Shown piece by piece: positions 9,299 through 17,807 of a stretch of 64,000 nt of DNA. The notes beneath the pieces are model-generated. The model worked only from the letters and a program-made list of their open reading frames with translations, did not search any database and was not told where the DNA came from. The DNA comes from JABCZZ01 sp964454545 (GTDB lineage: Bacteria > Pseudomonadota > Alphaproteobacteria > Rickettsiales > JABCZZ01): the NCBI GenBank assembly GCA_964454545.1, contig CAYVTI010000006.1, positions 1 through 64,000 on the forward strand, read 5' to 3'. The position numbers and the translations under genes are program-made. The stretch's first letter is position 1; each line of letters opens with the position of its first letter.

Positions 9299-9325
9299 GG
9301 GGCGGGATGGATTTATTCCCGCCCC
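9299..9325 (+). terminator. Strong hairpin between the two curlin genes
   Basis: GGGGCGGGA at 9299-9307 pairs perfectly with TCCCGCCCC at 9317-9325, leaving a 9-base loop. No T run follows, so it is better read as a partial attenuator or mRNA 3'-end stabiliser, which could set the ratio of the two curlins. Confidence 0.5.
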
Positions 9326-9415
9326 CGGTCCGGAGGGGTAAAGAGGTTGTATTTTAGATGCCTCCATAAAGAGACATCCAGCATACAACAACACTATAAA
9401 AAACAAGGACAAGTT

Positions 9416-10513
9416 ATGAAAATAAACCATCTTCTCGCCACCAGCGCCATCGTTCTTTCCCTCGCCGCGTACAGCGCGTCTGCCAATACCAACAGCGTCT
9501 ATATAGACCAGACCGGTAGCTTCGACTCCTCCGACATTAACCAGACCGGCACTAGCAACGTTGTGGGCACTTCCGCACATAATTTCTTGCAGTCTGGCGA
9601 TAACGATACCCTCACTGTAAGCCAGAACGGCAATCACAACACTGTTGAAACCTCTAAAGTGAGCGGCGTTAAGTACGGCGTGCAGTCCGGCGAGAACGAC
9701 ACTGCCACCATCAACCAGGGCACGACGGGCGAAGAAGGCGGCACTACCAGCAATTACGCGCATGCCTACCTGAGACAGGCAGGCGACAATGACACCGCGA
9801 CTATTAACCAGAGCGGCGGCTCATCTTCTTCCTATAACATTGCCTACGTCAACCAGACCTATTCTACCGATCAGGATACCGCTACCATCAGCCAGAACGG
9901 CAATGACGGGCACGGCAAGAATACGGCAAAGGTTGAGCAGACCGATGACACGCAGAGCACTGCAACCATCACTCAGAATAACGGCGGCAACGACTATGCG
10001 AGCGTCTTCCAGACAGGCGATAATGATACTGCCACCATCACCCAGTCCGGCGATTCCCAGTCCGCTTACATCTATCAGTATGGCAATGATGATCAGGCAA
10101 GCATCACCCAGTCCGGCGCGAATAACACCGGCACGATCACCCAGAACAATGACGTTGAGTTTGCTACGCTCATCCAGAGCGGAAACTGGCAGACCGCCAG
10201 CATCACCCAGAACGGCTTCGACGATCATTCGGATGTGACGCAGTCCGGCAACAACAACTTTGCTACCGTGAACCAGAACGGCGATATGGCGCACGCTACC
10301 ATTACTCAGAGCGGCAGCTTCAACGTTGCTTCAATCACGCAGGGCGGCACTGGCAATAATGCCACCGTCACCCAGAGCGGCAACTCTGACACCGCGAACG
10401 TCAGCCAGATTGGCGACAACAACCACGCTACCATCACCCAGACCGGTGCCGCAGATCATATCGGCGTTATTCAGTCCGGCAACGGCGGCCACGTGACCAT
10501 CGTCCAGCACTAA
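9416..10513 (+). CDS. Curlin-repeat amyloid subunit 2 (CsgA/B-like)
   Basis: Paralogue of the preceding gene, 365 aa. The signal peptide (MKINHLLATSAIVL..., cleaved near ASANTNS) shares LLATSAI with subunit 1, and the mature part again consists of curlin repeats such as ATITQSGD and ASITQNGF with Asn/Gln/Ser/Thr dominance. It ends GGHVTIVQH. ATG at 9416 has AAGGAC upstream; the extra 23 codons before it in frame are unlikely to be translated. In enteric curli one curlin is the bulk subunit and the other the nucleator; which is which here cannot be decided from sequence. More Asp and His than subunit 1. Confidence 0.85.
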   Translation: MKINHLLATSAIVLSLAAYSASANTNSVYIDQTGSFDSSDINQTGTSNVVGTSAHNFLQSGDNDTLTVSQNGNHNTVETSKVSGVKYGVQSGENDTATINQGTTGEEGGTTSNYAHAYLRQAGDNDTATINQSGGSSSSYNIAYVNQTYSTDQDTATISQNGNDGHGKNTAKVEQTDDTQSTATITQNNGGNDYASVFQTGDNDTATITQSGDSQSAYIYQYGNDDQASITQSGANNTGTITQNNDVEFATLIQSGNWQTASITQNGFDDHSDVTQSGNNNFATVNQNGDMAHATITQSGSFNVASITQGGTGNNATVTQSGNSDTANVSQIGDNNHATITQTGAADHIGVIQSGNGGHVTIVQH

Positions 10514-10549
10514 GCGCTGGACTGCGGATTTATTCCGGGTATAGTGCCC

Positions 10550-10618
10550 GTCATTGCGAGAAGGTGGAGCGATTCAGGAAAATCTGGATTGCTTCGTCGC
10601 TTCACTCCTCGCAATGAC
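10550..10618. repeat. Palindromic repeat element B
   Basis: GTCATTGCGAG at 10550-10560 is a perfect 11-bp inverted repeat of CTCGCAATGAC at 10608-10618. The ends match those of element C, so it is a short member of the same intergenic palindrome family. It separates the second curlin gene from the small Asn-rich gene and could act as a transcript boundary. Confidence 0.7.
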
Positions 10619-10638
10619 AATGGAAAACAGGAGGTCGT

Positions 10639-11157
10639 ATGAAACATTTAAAAACGCTTGGCTTTGTTCTGGGCAGCGTATTATTCGCAGGAACGGCGCT
10701 TGCGAGCAGCAGCGTTGAAATCCCGCAGGTTCCCGCCAACGCGGAACCGGCCGACAACGACGAATCCATGATCAAGGCCAATAACAACAACGACAGCAGC
10801 GATTACCAGAACCAGATCCTGAACGACCCCAACATGAGCGAGCGCGCCCGCGCCGAGGCGGCCATCAACTCCAGCAACAGGGCTGCGGAGATGGAAGGCG
10901 TCACTGGCGGCGATGTGGAAGCGGCGCGCGGAAACCACGCCGTTATCATCCAGAAGGGAAAGGCTAACAATTCGTCCATCACCCAGAAAGGCGACAACAA
11001 CTACGCCAGCCAGACGCAGGACGGCAACCATAACGACCTGCGCGTGGAACAGAACGGCAAGAACAACGTCTCGGAAGAGCACCAGAAGGGCGACTACAAC
11101 CACAAGATCAAAATCCAGAACGGCGAGAAAAGCGAAGAGACCACCACGGATCAGTAA
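10639..11157 (+). CDS. Small Asn/Gln-rich curlin-related secreted protein
   Basis: 172 aa. A signal peptide (about residues 1-22, ending GTALASSS) is followed by a non-repeat acidic/Asn-rich segment (about 23-100) and then four or five short curlin-like units (HAVIIQKGKANN, SSITQKGDNN, ASQTQDGNHN, LRVEQNGKNN, HKIKIQNGEK). Only this C-terminal third looks amyloid-like, and its repeats carry Lys where the large curlins have Ser or Thr. Ribosome site GGAGG lies at 10630-10634. Position between the curlins and csgF suggests a minor subunit, nucleator or chaperone. No CsgE similarity is visible. Function not established. Confidence 0.7.
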   Translation: MKHLKTLGFVLGSVLFAGTALASSSVEIPQVPANAEPADNDESMIKANNNNDSSDYQNQILNDPNMSERARAEAAINSSNRAAEMEGVTGGDVEAARGNHAVIIQKGKANNSSITQKGDNNYASQTQDGNHNDLRVEQNGKNNVSEEHQKGDYNHKIKIQNGEKSEETTTDQ

Positions 11158-11161
11158 ACAC

Positions 11162-11322
11162 CGTCATTGCGGGCAAACAGCGTGAGCGCGGCAATCCGGA
11201 ATCTTCGCTATAATAACACTGTCATGCCAGCGTAAGCTGGCAGCGCGACTGACAGGCTGGATGCCAACTTGCGTTGGCATATGACAAGCACTGAATTGCT
11301 TCGCCCTTGGCTTGCAATGACG
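11162..11322. repeat. Composite palindromic repeat element C
   Basis: Bounded by CGTCATTGC (11162-11170) and its inverted copy GCAATGACG (11314-11322). Inside are a GCCAGC/GCTGGC hairpin near 11226-11241 and the block GGCTGGATGCC shared with element A. It looks like one palindrome with another inserted in it. Located between the Asn-rich gene and csgF. Confidence 0.6.
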
Positions 11323-11491
11323 AGACGGTACGCAGGCAAGGAACAAGTTTCCGATTGCATAACAATTAGTTACGACACATACCATTCGTGATGGAAGATA
11401 AAAAATCCATAAATTTTTCTTCCGATAATGCTTGTTTTTTAGAGAATCGCTGGTATAAAAATCCTCCTGCAATATTTAATTGGTGTTAATT

Positions 11492-11881
11492 ATGCGCATC
11501 TGGAATTTATGTCTAACCGCCGCTTTGCTGGTAACCGCCGCAGGTAGCGCCTATGCCAACCCGTTGGTATTCCAGGGACAGAACGCCGCGATCTTTCCGG
11601 GCGCAAACCCATCCGACACCGCCCTGCTGATGAGCAGCACGCCGAAACCCGCTCCTTCTCCTACCAACAGCACGACTTCGCTTAGCAGCTCAGCTTTTAT
11701 TGTGCAGACACTGGAAGCCCAGCTCAGCAATAAGATATACAACGATATCTTCGGAGCAGGCGCAAGCCCCAGCGGTTCTCACGTGCTGCCGGACGGAACC
11801 ATCATCTCGTGGGTCACCGTTGCTGGCGTTGTCCAGATCACCGAAACGAAGCCTGACGGCACGGTCATACAGTTATTCTAA
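11492..11881 (+). CDS. csgF: CsgF-like curli assembly factor
   Basis: 129 aa with a signal peptide (cleaved near AYANPLVF). The mature N-terminus LVFQGQNAAIFPG parallels the CsgF segment that plugs the CsgG pore, and the rest shows CsgF spacing: FIVQTLEAQLSNKIY, then DGTIISWVTVAGVVQITETKPDGT. In E. coli CsgF is surface-exposed, binds CsgG and couples secretion to nucleation. ATG at 11492 is preferred to an in-frame TTG four codons upstream. csgG follows after 27 bases. Confidence 0.85.
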   Translation: MRIWNLCLTAALLVTAAGSAYANPLVFQGQNAAIFPGANPSDTALLMSSTPKPAPSPTNSTTSLSSSAFIVQTLEAQLSNKIYNDIFGAGASPSGSHVLPDGTIISWVTVAGVVQITETKPDGTVIQLF

Positions 11882-11908
11882 ATATAAACATTCCCACATA
11901 TAAAATTT

Positions 11909-12850
11909 ATGAAACTCAAAATAGCCGTATTGCTAACTTCCGTCGCCCTACTCACCAGTTGCGGCCATAACGCCGTTTACGAAAATCCCCTCGTTGAGGA
12001 AGCGCATGTCACCGACACCACCCGCGCAAGCGAAATATTAAGATGCCTCCCGCTTCCGAGACAGAAAGTGCCCGTCGTCGCATATGACTTCCAGGACCTG
12101 ACCGGCCAGTTCAAGAATAACGGCACGTACACCGAATATTCAAGCGCAGTCACCAAGGGCGGCTATTCCATCCTCATCAAAGCGCTGCTTGATTCCGGCG
12201 AAGGAAAGTGGTTCACCGTATCCGAGCGCGGCGGCCTCAAGAACCTGATGCAGGAACGCCAGATCATCAAGATTACCCGTAACCAGTATCTCGGGCCGAA
12301 CGGCAAGAAACTGGGCGATCTTCCTCCCCTGCTTTACGGCGGCATGCTGATCGAGGGCGGTATCATCTCCTATGACAGCAACGTTCTGACCGGCGGCGCA
12401 GGCGCCGTGTTCTTAGGCATCGGCGCTACCACGCAGTACCGCCGCGACCTCGTCACCATTTACCTGCGCGCCGTCAGCGTGCAGACCGGCGAAGTGCTGC
12501 TTTCGGTCAACAGCTCCAAGACGGTATACTCCTCTTCGATTGACGCCAATTATAACAAATACGTCACTATCGATCACCTGTTCCAGTCGGAAGCCGGGAT
12601 TACGCTGAACGAACCCACCCAGCTCGCCGTCCGCCAGGCGGTGGAAACTGCCGTGTACTCGCTGATCATGGAAGGCGCGATTCATGATCTCTGGAGCTTC
12701 AAGAACCACAAGGCTGGCAAAGAAGCCATTGATGAATATATCCGCCGCCGCGACGGAAAAGCGCCGCAGCAGCCGCAGGAAGCCACCACCGCAGACGAAA
12801 AGAAAGCTCCTGAAGCTTCCGTGCAGCAATACCCGAAATCGGGCAAGTAA
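11909..12850 (+). CDS. csgG: CsgG-like curli secretion channel lipoprotein
   Basis: 313 aa with lipobox LLTSCG (Cys near residue 18). CsgG forms a nonameric outer-membrane pore that exports unfolded curlins. Family features seen: VVAYDFQDLTGQFK, FTVSERGGLKNLMQERQI, GGMLIEGGIISYDSN, YRRDLVTIYLRAVSVQTGEVL and the VYSLIMEGAI C-terminal helix. About 40 residues beyond the usual end are charged and Gln-rich. It is the last gene of the curli locus; its TAA directly abuts the stop codon of the convergent phaC, with no base between. Confidence 0.93.
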   Translation: MKLKIAVLLTSVALLTSCGHNAVYENPLVEEAHVTDTTRASEILRCLPLPRQKVPVVAYDFQDLTGQFKNNGTYTEYSSAVTKGGYSILIKALLDSGEGKWFTVSERGGLKNLMQERQIIKITRNQYLGPNGKKLGDLPPLLYGGMLIEGGIISYDSNVLTGGAGAVFLGIGATTQYRRDLVTIYLRAVSVQTGEVLLSVNSSKTVYSSSIDANYNKYVTIDHLFQSEAGITLNEPTQLAVRQAVETAVYSLIMEGAIHDLWSFKNHKAGKEAIDEYIRRRDGKAPQQPQEATTADEKKAPEASVQQYPKSGK

Positions 12851-14629
12851 TCAGCTTTTCACTTTAACGTAGCTTCCCGGCGCGTCTTCAATCGGCTTGA
12901 GCTTGCCATTCCCCGGCTTGCGCGCGGGAACACCCGGGCCGTTATACGCCTTGAGCCATTTATCCCAGTCCACCCACCAGGATCCCTTATGCTCCTCCGC
13001 CTTCGCAAACCACGCGTCAGGAGAATGGGGCAGTTTTTCGCATGTCCAGTAGCCGTACTTATGCTTGGACGGCGGGTTCACCACCCCCGCGATATGGCCG
13101 CTCGCCGCCAGCACGAACTTCACTGCCCCCTTGTAAATCTGGGTGGCGGCATAGGTCGATTTCCACGGCGCGATATGATCCTCGCGGGTGGAAAGCATAT
13201 AGCTCGGCGTGTCAATCGTCTCCAGATGCACCGGCACTCCGGCGATTTTTATTCCACCAGGTTTCACCAGCAGGTTTTTCTGGTACATGTTGCGCAGGTA
13301 AAAACTGTGCATAGCGGCAGGCATGCGCGTGGAGTCGGAGTTCCAATAGAGCAGGTCAAACGGAAACGGCTCTTTACCCAGCAGGTAATTGTTGACGACG
13401 AACGACCATATCAGATCGTTGGCGCGCAGCATGTTGAACGTCACCGCCATGTCGTCCCCTTCCAGGTATCCTTTGTCCGACATCCTCGCCTCAAGGGATT
13501 TAAGCTGCTCTTCGTCGACAAACACCGACAGCTCGCCGGACTCGGAAAAATCCGTCATCGTGGTAAGGTAGGTAGCGGACCTGATGCGCTTTTCCTCCTT
13601 CTTCGCCTTCAGCCACGAAAGCGTGATGGCAAGCAGCGTGCCCCCCAGGCAGTAGCCGGTGACATTTGTTTCCTTCTCGCCCGTCGCCTTCTCGACGGCG
13701 TCAAGCGCCGCAATAGTGCCTTCCGTCAAGTAATCGTCAAACCGCTTGTTGCCGAGTTTCCCGTCCGGGTTGGCCCAGGAAATCATGAACACCGTATATC
13801 CCTTGCTTATAAGCCAGTGCACCAGCGAATTTTCCGGCTGCAGATCGAGAATATAGTATTTGTTGATCCAGGGCGGGATGATCAGCATCGGCGTTTTATG
13901 CGCATGCTCAGTCAGCGGCACATACTGAATAAGCTGCATGAGATCGTTCTGGAAGATGACCTTGCCTTTAGAGACCGCAAGGTTCTTGCCCACCTCAAAG
14001 GCGCTCTGATCGGTCATGCTGATGCGCAGCGCATTTTTACTCTTCTCCATATCCTCCAGCATATTGCTAAGCCCGCGGACGATATTCTCCCCGCCGCTTT
14101 CCAGCGTGCTCTTCAGCACTTCCGGGTTGGTCAGCAGGAAATTCGACGGCGCCATCGCGTCCACGAACTGGCGGGTATAGAATTCAATCTTGCGCATGGT
14201 CTGCGGATTGATTTCTTCCACTTTCTGGATGCCCTGCTGTATCCAGCGTGACGTAAGCAGGTAGGACTGCTTTATAAAATCGAAAATGATGCTTTCCTGC
14301 CATGCCTGATCCTTGAAGCGCCTGTCGCGGCTGTCCGGTTCAATGACAGGCTCCGTCTTTTCACCCAGGAATTTCTGCACGGAATGGTGCCACAGCTTCA
14401 TCGCATCCTGCCAGAATTCGATCTGCAACTCCGCCAGTTTCTGCGGATCGTTCATGATACGGGCAAAAAGCTCCGCAAAGGCGCCGCTTACATGCAGGGG
14501 ATCGCCCACTCCGAAGGAACCGGGCTGCAGGTTGCGCGCCATGAATTCCCGCACTATGACCTGCGACTGTTCCGTTATTTTGGCAAAATTCGCGGCAAAT
14601 GTCGCCATATCAACATGAGACTCAGACAT
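12851..14629 (-). CDS. phaC: Class I poly(3-hydroxyalkanoate) synthase PhaC
   Basis: 592 aa from the ATG at 14629 (preceded by AGGTG); a GTG start ten codons upstream is possible but weaker. PhaC polymerises hydroxyacyl-CoA into PHA granules. The lipase-like box GYCLGG holds the catalytic Cys near residue 327, and the Asp and His of the triad lie in TREDHIAPW and SGHIAGVVNPP. Length and N-terminal domain fit class I enzymes. No phaA, phaB or phasin gene is adjacent. It converges on csgG with no intergenic space. Confidence 0.96.
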   Translation of the reverse strand: MSESHVDMATFAANFAKITEQSQVIVREFMARNLQPGSFGVGDPLHVSGAFAELFARIMNDPQKLAELQIEFWQDAMKLWHHSVQKFLGEKTEPVIEPDSRDRRFKDQAWQESIIFDFIKQSYLLTSRWIQQGIQKVEEINPQTMRKIEFYTRQFVDAMAPSNFLLTNPEVLKSTLESGGENIVRGLSNMLEDMEKSKNALRISMTDQSAFEVGKNLAVSKGKVIFQNDLMQLIQYVPLTEHAHKTPMLIIPPWINKYYILDLQPENSLVHWLISKGYTVFMISWANPDGKLGNKRFDDYLTEGTIAALDAVEKATGEKETNVTGYCLGGTLLAITLSWLKAKKEEKRIRSATYLTTMTDFSESGELSVFVDEEQLKSLEARMSDKGYLEGDDMAVTFNMLRANDLIWSFVVNNYLLGKEPFPFDLLYWNSDSTRMPAAMHSFYLRNMYQKNLLVKPGGIKIAGVPVHLETIDTPSYMLSTREDHIAPWKSTYAATQIYKGAVKFVLAASGHIAGVVNPPSKHKYGYWTCEKLPHSPDAWFAKAEEHKGSWWVDWDKWLKAYNGPGVPARKPGNGKLKPIEDAPGSYVKVKS

Positions 14630-14667
14630 TGGCACCTGTTTGGATGAATTAATCGGCACTTAAGTTA

Positions 14668-14696
14668 TTGCCCAAATAAACTTGAACAAATACAAT
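14668..14696 (+). promoter_or_regulatory. Promoter candidate for the downstream lipoprotein gene
   Basis: TTGCCC (14668-14673), a 17-base spacer and TACAAT (14691-14696) fit a sigma-70 promoter pointing to the gene at 14806. Inferred from consensus only. Confidence 0.4.
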
Positions 14697-14805
14697 ATTT
14701 CGGTAAATATAATCGCCGCTGGCAGATAGTGCAACGAAGTTTATACTACGGATGCCTGTTTTTGCGAATTACCTGAAAGCGGATGGGGAAACTGGAGGGA
14801 ATGTT

Positions 14806-16563
14806 ATGAAGAAAAAAAAGAAACTGCTGGCTTTGTCAGGCTCGCTGCTTGTCCTGCACTCGGTCTCCGGTTGCGACCTGCAGAACATGCAGAATTATTT
14901 CGCGCCTGACCGCCGGGTACCTGAAGATTCGACCGTGGATTTCGGGAACCGCCACAGCCCCCTTCTCAATCCGGGCGAGAACGGCAGCGGCAGGAAAGCG
15001 CCTGCCGAGAACGGCTCCGTGGAAAATATTCCCACCATTCAGAAATCTCCTGTGGTACCGGTAATCACCACCACCATACCCTCCGTCACTGCCGGCAATG
15101 CAAATACGGCCAGCATGCAAGCGGCAGATCAACCATCCTATCCCAGCCTGACGACCGTTCCGCTGAAACCGGAAACCCCGCCGAAAGAAAAACTCAAATC
15201 CGAGCTTAATTCCTTGACTGCGGAGCAGAAAACTACCGACTCCGAGCGTAATGGTTTCATGCATGATTCCAGCGCGACCGTCCTGACATCCCCGCAAACC
15301 GGCCAGCTCGTGGATAATCCCGCCGATGCCATGCCTGCGGCAAATGCCGCGAATAATGCCGCACCCGCTGAAACTGCGGCTGGCGCTGGTGCCAGCGCGC
15401 ATCACCCCCCCCAGAATAGTGGACCTGCCGCCACCGTTGTTGCCAGCGACACTGAAAGCAGCACAGGTTTTGGCGTATGGCTTCATAACCTGTTTACGGC
15501 GGACAAGAAAACCGTTTCCGGCGGCACACAAGACTCTGGCCGGAAAGTGCCTGTTGAAAATCAGGAAATCATTGCCGGTTCTTCAGCATCGCCCGCTTCT
15601 TCCTCCGGTTTTCTTGCGCCTCCCGCGTCTCCAGCCAGCCCTCCTTCCCTGGCCAGCGAGGCGAATGACGCTAATATAGCGCCGGTGTTGCATCCCCCGG
15701 TAAGCAAGGCTGTGCACCCTGCGAAGCCGCAAGTCTCTGAACAGCCATCCGCAACCAGCAATGCAGACATATCACAAACACAACCTTTGGATTCTCCTCC
15801 CGTATTATTGACCCAGCCTGCTGCTCCAGCCGCAATGGAACAACCCTCCGCTGCTATGCCTGCTGAAAATTCAACGGGAGCGCAGGCCAGCGCGCCTGAG
15901 ACTGCAAACCCGCAGGCGCCCGCTTCGCCTCCGTCCCTTTTATCCACTTCCAATATAGAGAATAATTTCCCGGTTAAGCGCTCCGATGAGGAACAAACCC
16001 AGGAAAAAACCGCCAAGAGCGAAAACAGCGAAGGCGGCTTTGGCGGATGGATGCACAGTATATTTGGCGGCAGCCAGAAACCTGATCCCCAGAACAACGC
16101 TGTTCAACCCGCTGAAGCGCAACCTGTTGCAGTTCCTGTGGTTACTGTTGCTACGCCTGCTGAGGTTCCAGCTTCTCCTGATTCTGCCGCTGCAACCGCT
16201 ACGGCAACCGCTGCGCCAGTGACTGTCGATTTGCCGCCTCCAGCCCAGATCCAGCAGCAGCCGGTCGAATTAATGGCGCCCGCATCTTCTGCCGCTGCGG
16301 CACCCGGCCCGGCTCCGATAGTTTCGCAACCCGCCAATTCCCTTCCCTCCACCTCGGAACTCAGCGCTCTTCCGGTACAGCCTGCCCGTGCAGCAACTGC
16401 CAGCATGAACGCGAAACCGCTGCCGGATATTTCACAGCTTAACGCCATCCAGGATGAAAGACCTGTCAACCTGGTGCAGCCGGATTCTTCAAGCGCCTAT
16501 TCCAGCGATGGATATATTGGCGAGTCACGCTACGCCGAGCGCAGGCATATGGAATCGAATTAA
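14806..16563 (+). CDS. Pro/Ala-rich lipoprotein with a duplicated GFGxWxH motif
   Basis: 585 aa from the ATG at 14806, which follows GGAGG (14793-14797). A Lys-rich n-region and lipobox HSVSGC (Cys near residue 24) predict a lipoprotein. The rest is low-complexity Pro/Ala/Ser/Gln sequence, probably unfolded and spanning the periplasm. Two islands stand out: GFGVWLHNLF (near residue 221) and GFGGWMHSIF (near residue 410), each followed by a Lys and Asp-containing patch. The repeat of this aromatic motif in an otherwise unstructured chain suggests a duplicated peptide-binding or membrane-touching site. No known family recognised. The aminotransferase gene follows after 18 bases. Confidence 0.75.
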   Translation: MKKKKKLLALSGSLLVLHSVSGCDLQNMQNYFAPDRRVPEDSTVDFGNRHSPLLNPGENGSGRKAPAENGSVENIPTIQKSPVVPVITTTIPSVTAGNANTASMQAADQPSYPSLTTVPLKPETPPKEKLKSELNSLTAEQKTTDSERNGFMHDSSATVLTSPQTGQLVDNPADAMPAANAANNAAPAETAAGAGASAHHPPQNSGPAATVVASDTESSTGFGVWLHNLFTADKKTVSGGTQDSGRKVPVENQEIIAGSSASPASSSGFLAPPASPASPPSLASEANDANIAPVLHPPVSKAVHPAKPQVSEQPSATSNADISQTQPLDSPPVLLTQPAAPAAMEQPSAAMPAENSTGAQASAPETANPQAPASPPSLLSTSNIENNFPVKRSDEEQTQEKTAKSENSEGGFGGWMHSIFGGSQKPDPQNNAVQPAEAQPVAVPVVTVATPAEVPASPDSAAATATATAAPVTVDLPPPAQIQQQPVELMAPASSAAAAPGPAPIVSQPANSLPSTSELSALPVQPARAATASMNAKPLPDISQLNAIQDERPVNLVQPDSSSAYSSDGYIGESRYAERRHMESN

Positions 16564-16581
16564 TAAGGATGATGTCTTCCG

Positions 16582-17793
16582 ATGTCTGATGATGAGTTTT
16601 ACCGTATCAAGCGCCTTCCCCCGTACGTTTTTGCTGAAGTAAATGGAGCCAAGGCCAAGCTGAGAAGCGAGGGACACGATATTATCGATCTCGGCATGGG
16701 CAATCCCGACTCGCCGACACCCAAACATATCGTCGACAAACTGTGCGAGGTCGTGCGCGATGGCAACACGCATGGCTATTCGCAGTCCAAAGGCATTCCC
16801 GGCCTTCGCAAGGCGCAGGCTGCTTATTACCAGCGCCGTTTCGGCGTGGAGCTTGATCCAAATTCGGAAGTGGTGGTCACCATCGGGTCGAAAGAAGGCC
16901 TTGCCAACCTCGCCCAGGCGATAACCAGCCCGGGCGATGTCATGTTGGTTCCCAATCCCAGCTATCCCATACATCCTTTCGGCTTTGTCATCGCGGGCGC
17001 TTCCATATGGCACCTGCCGAAGACGCCGGATTATAATTTCATCGTGCAGCTTGAGCAGGCCATTGCGCATTGCAGCCCAAAGCCCGTTGCGCTCGTGCTC
17101 AATTACCCCTGCAATCCCACGGCGGAAACTGTCGATCTGGCTTTCTACGAGCCGATCGTCGAGATATGCCGCAAGCATAATATATTTATTCTTTCCGATC
17201 TCGCTTACTGCGAGATTTATTTCGATAATAATCCGCCGCCTTCCATTCTCCAGATAAAAGGCGCGCGCGATATCGCGGTGGAATTCACCACCATGAGCAA
17301 AACATATTCAATGGCAGGATGGCGCATCGGGTTCGCAGTGGGCAACAAACGCCTCATCAGTGCGCTTACGCGCATAAAGTCCTATCTGGATTACGGCGCG
17401 TTCACCCCCATACAGGTAGCGGCAACGGCCGCGCTTAACGGCCCGCAGGACTGCGTCGTACAGATACGCAATTTATATAAGGAACGCCGTAATGTGCTCA
17501 TTAACGGGCTGCAGGATGCCGGATGGGATATACCGATCCCCAAGGCATCAATGTTCGCTTGGGCGCCGATCCCTGAACCTTACCGTGATATGGGCTCGCT
17601 GGCGTTCTCCAAGCTCCTGCTCAAGCATGCTGAGGTCGCGGTGGCGCCAGGCGTCGGCTTCGGCGAGCATGGCGACGGGCATGTGCGCATTGCGCTCGTG
17701 GAGAACCGGCAGCGCCTGCGCCAGGCCATCCGGAACATCAAACAGTTCATGAGTTCAGATGCCGATAAATTCAAGCGTGAACTGGTGGCTTAG
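16582..17793 (+). CDS. alaC: PLP aminotransferase, AlaC-like (glutamate-pyruvate type)
   Basis: 403-aa fold-type I class I/II aminotransferase. Seen: GMGNPDSPTP near the N-terminus, the YSQSKGIPGLR segment, NYPCNPTAET, and the PLP-lysine motif TMSKTYSMAGWRIGF (Lys near residue 238), with ALVENRQRLRQA at the C-terminus. These match alanine-synthesising AlaC/AlaT enzymes, also often named LL-DAP aminotransferase-like. Substrate cannot be fixed from sequence. It starts 18 bases after the lipoprotein gene and may share its transcript. Confidence 0.85.
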   Translation: MSDDEFYRIKRLPPYVFAEVNGAKAKLRSEGHDIIDLGMGNPDSPTPKHIVDKLCEVVRDGNTHGYSQSKGIPGLRKAQAAYYQRRFGVELDPNSEVVVTIGSKEGLANLAQAITSPGDVMLVPNPSYPIHPFGFVIAGASIWHLPKTPDYNFIVQLEQAIAHCSPKPVALVLNYPCNPTAETVDLAFYEPIVEICRKHNIFILSDLAYCEIYFDNNPPPSILQIKGARDIAVEFTTMSKTYSMAGWRIGFAVGNKRLISALTRIKSYLDYGAFTPIQVAATAALNGPQDCVVQIRNLYKERRNVLINGLQDAGWDIPIPKASMFAWAPIPEPYRDMGSLAFSKLLLKHAEVAVAPGVGFGEHGDGHVRIALVENRQRLRQAIRNIKQFMSSDADKFKRELVA

Positions 17794-17807
17794 AATAGTT
17801 ACTGAGA

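Noticed and set aside
8078..10513. CRISPR-like or tandem DNA repeats in the curlin genes
   Set aside because: The periodicity is in the protein (curlin repeats); DNA units vary and continue an open frame.
12989..14251. Plus-strand frame of 420 codons opposite phaC
   Set aside because: Antisense to a PHA synthase with intact catalytic motifs; composition is Arg/His-rich.
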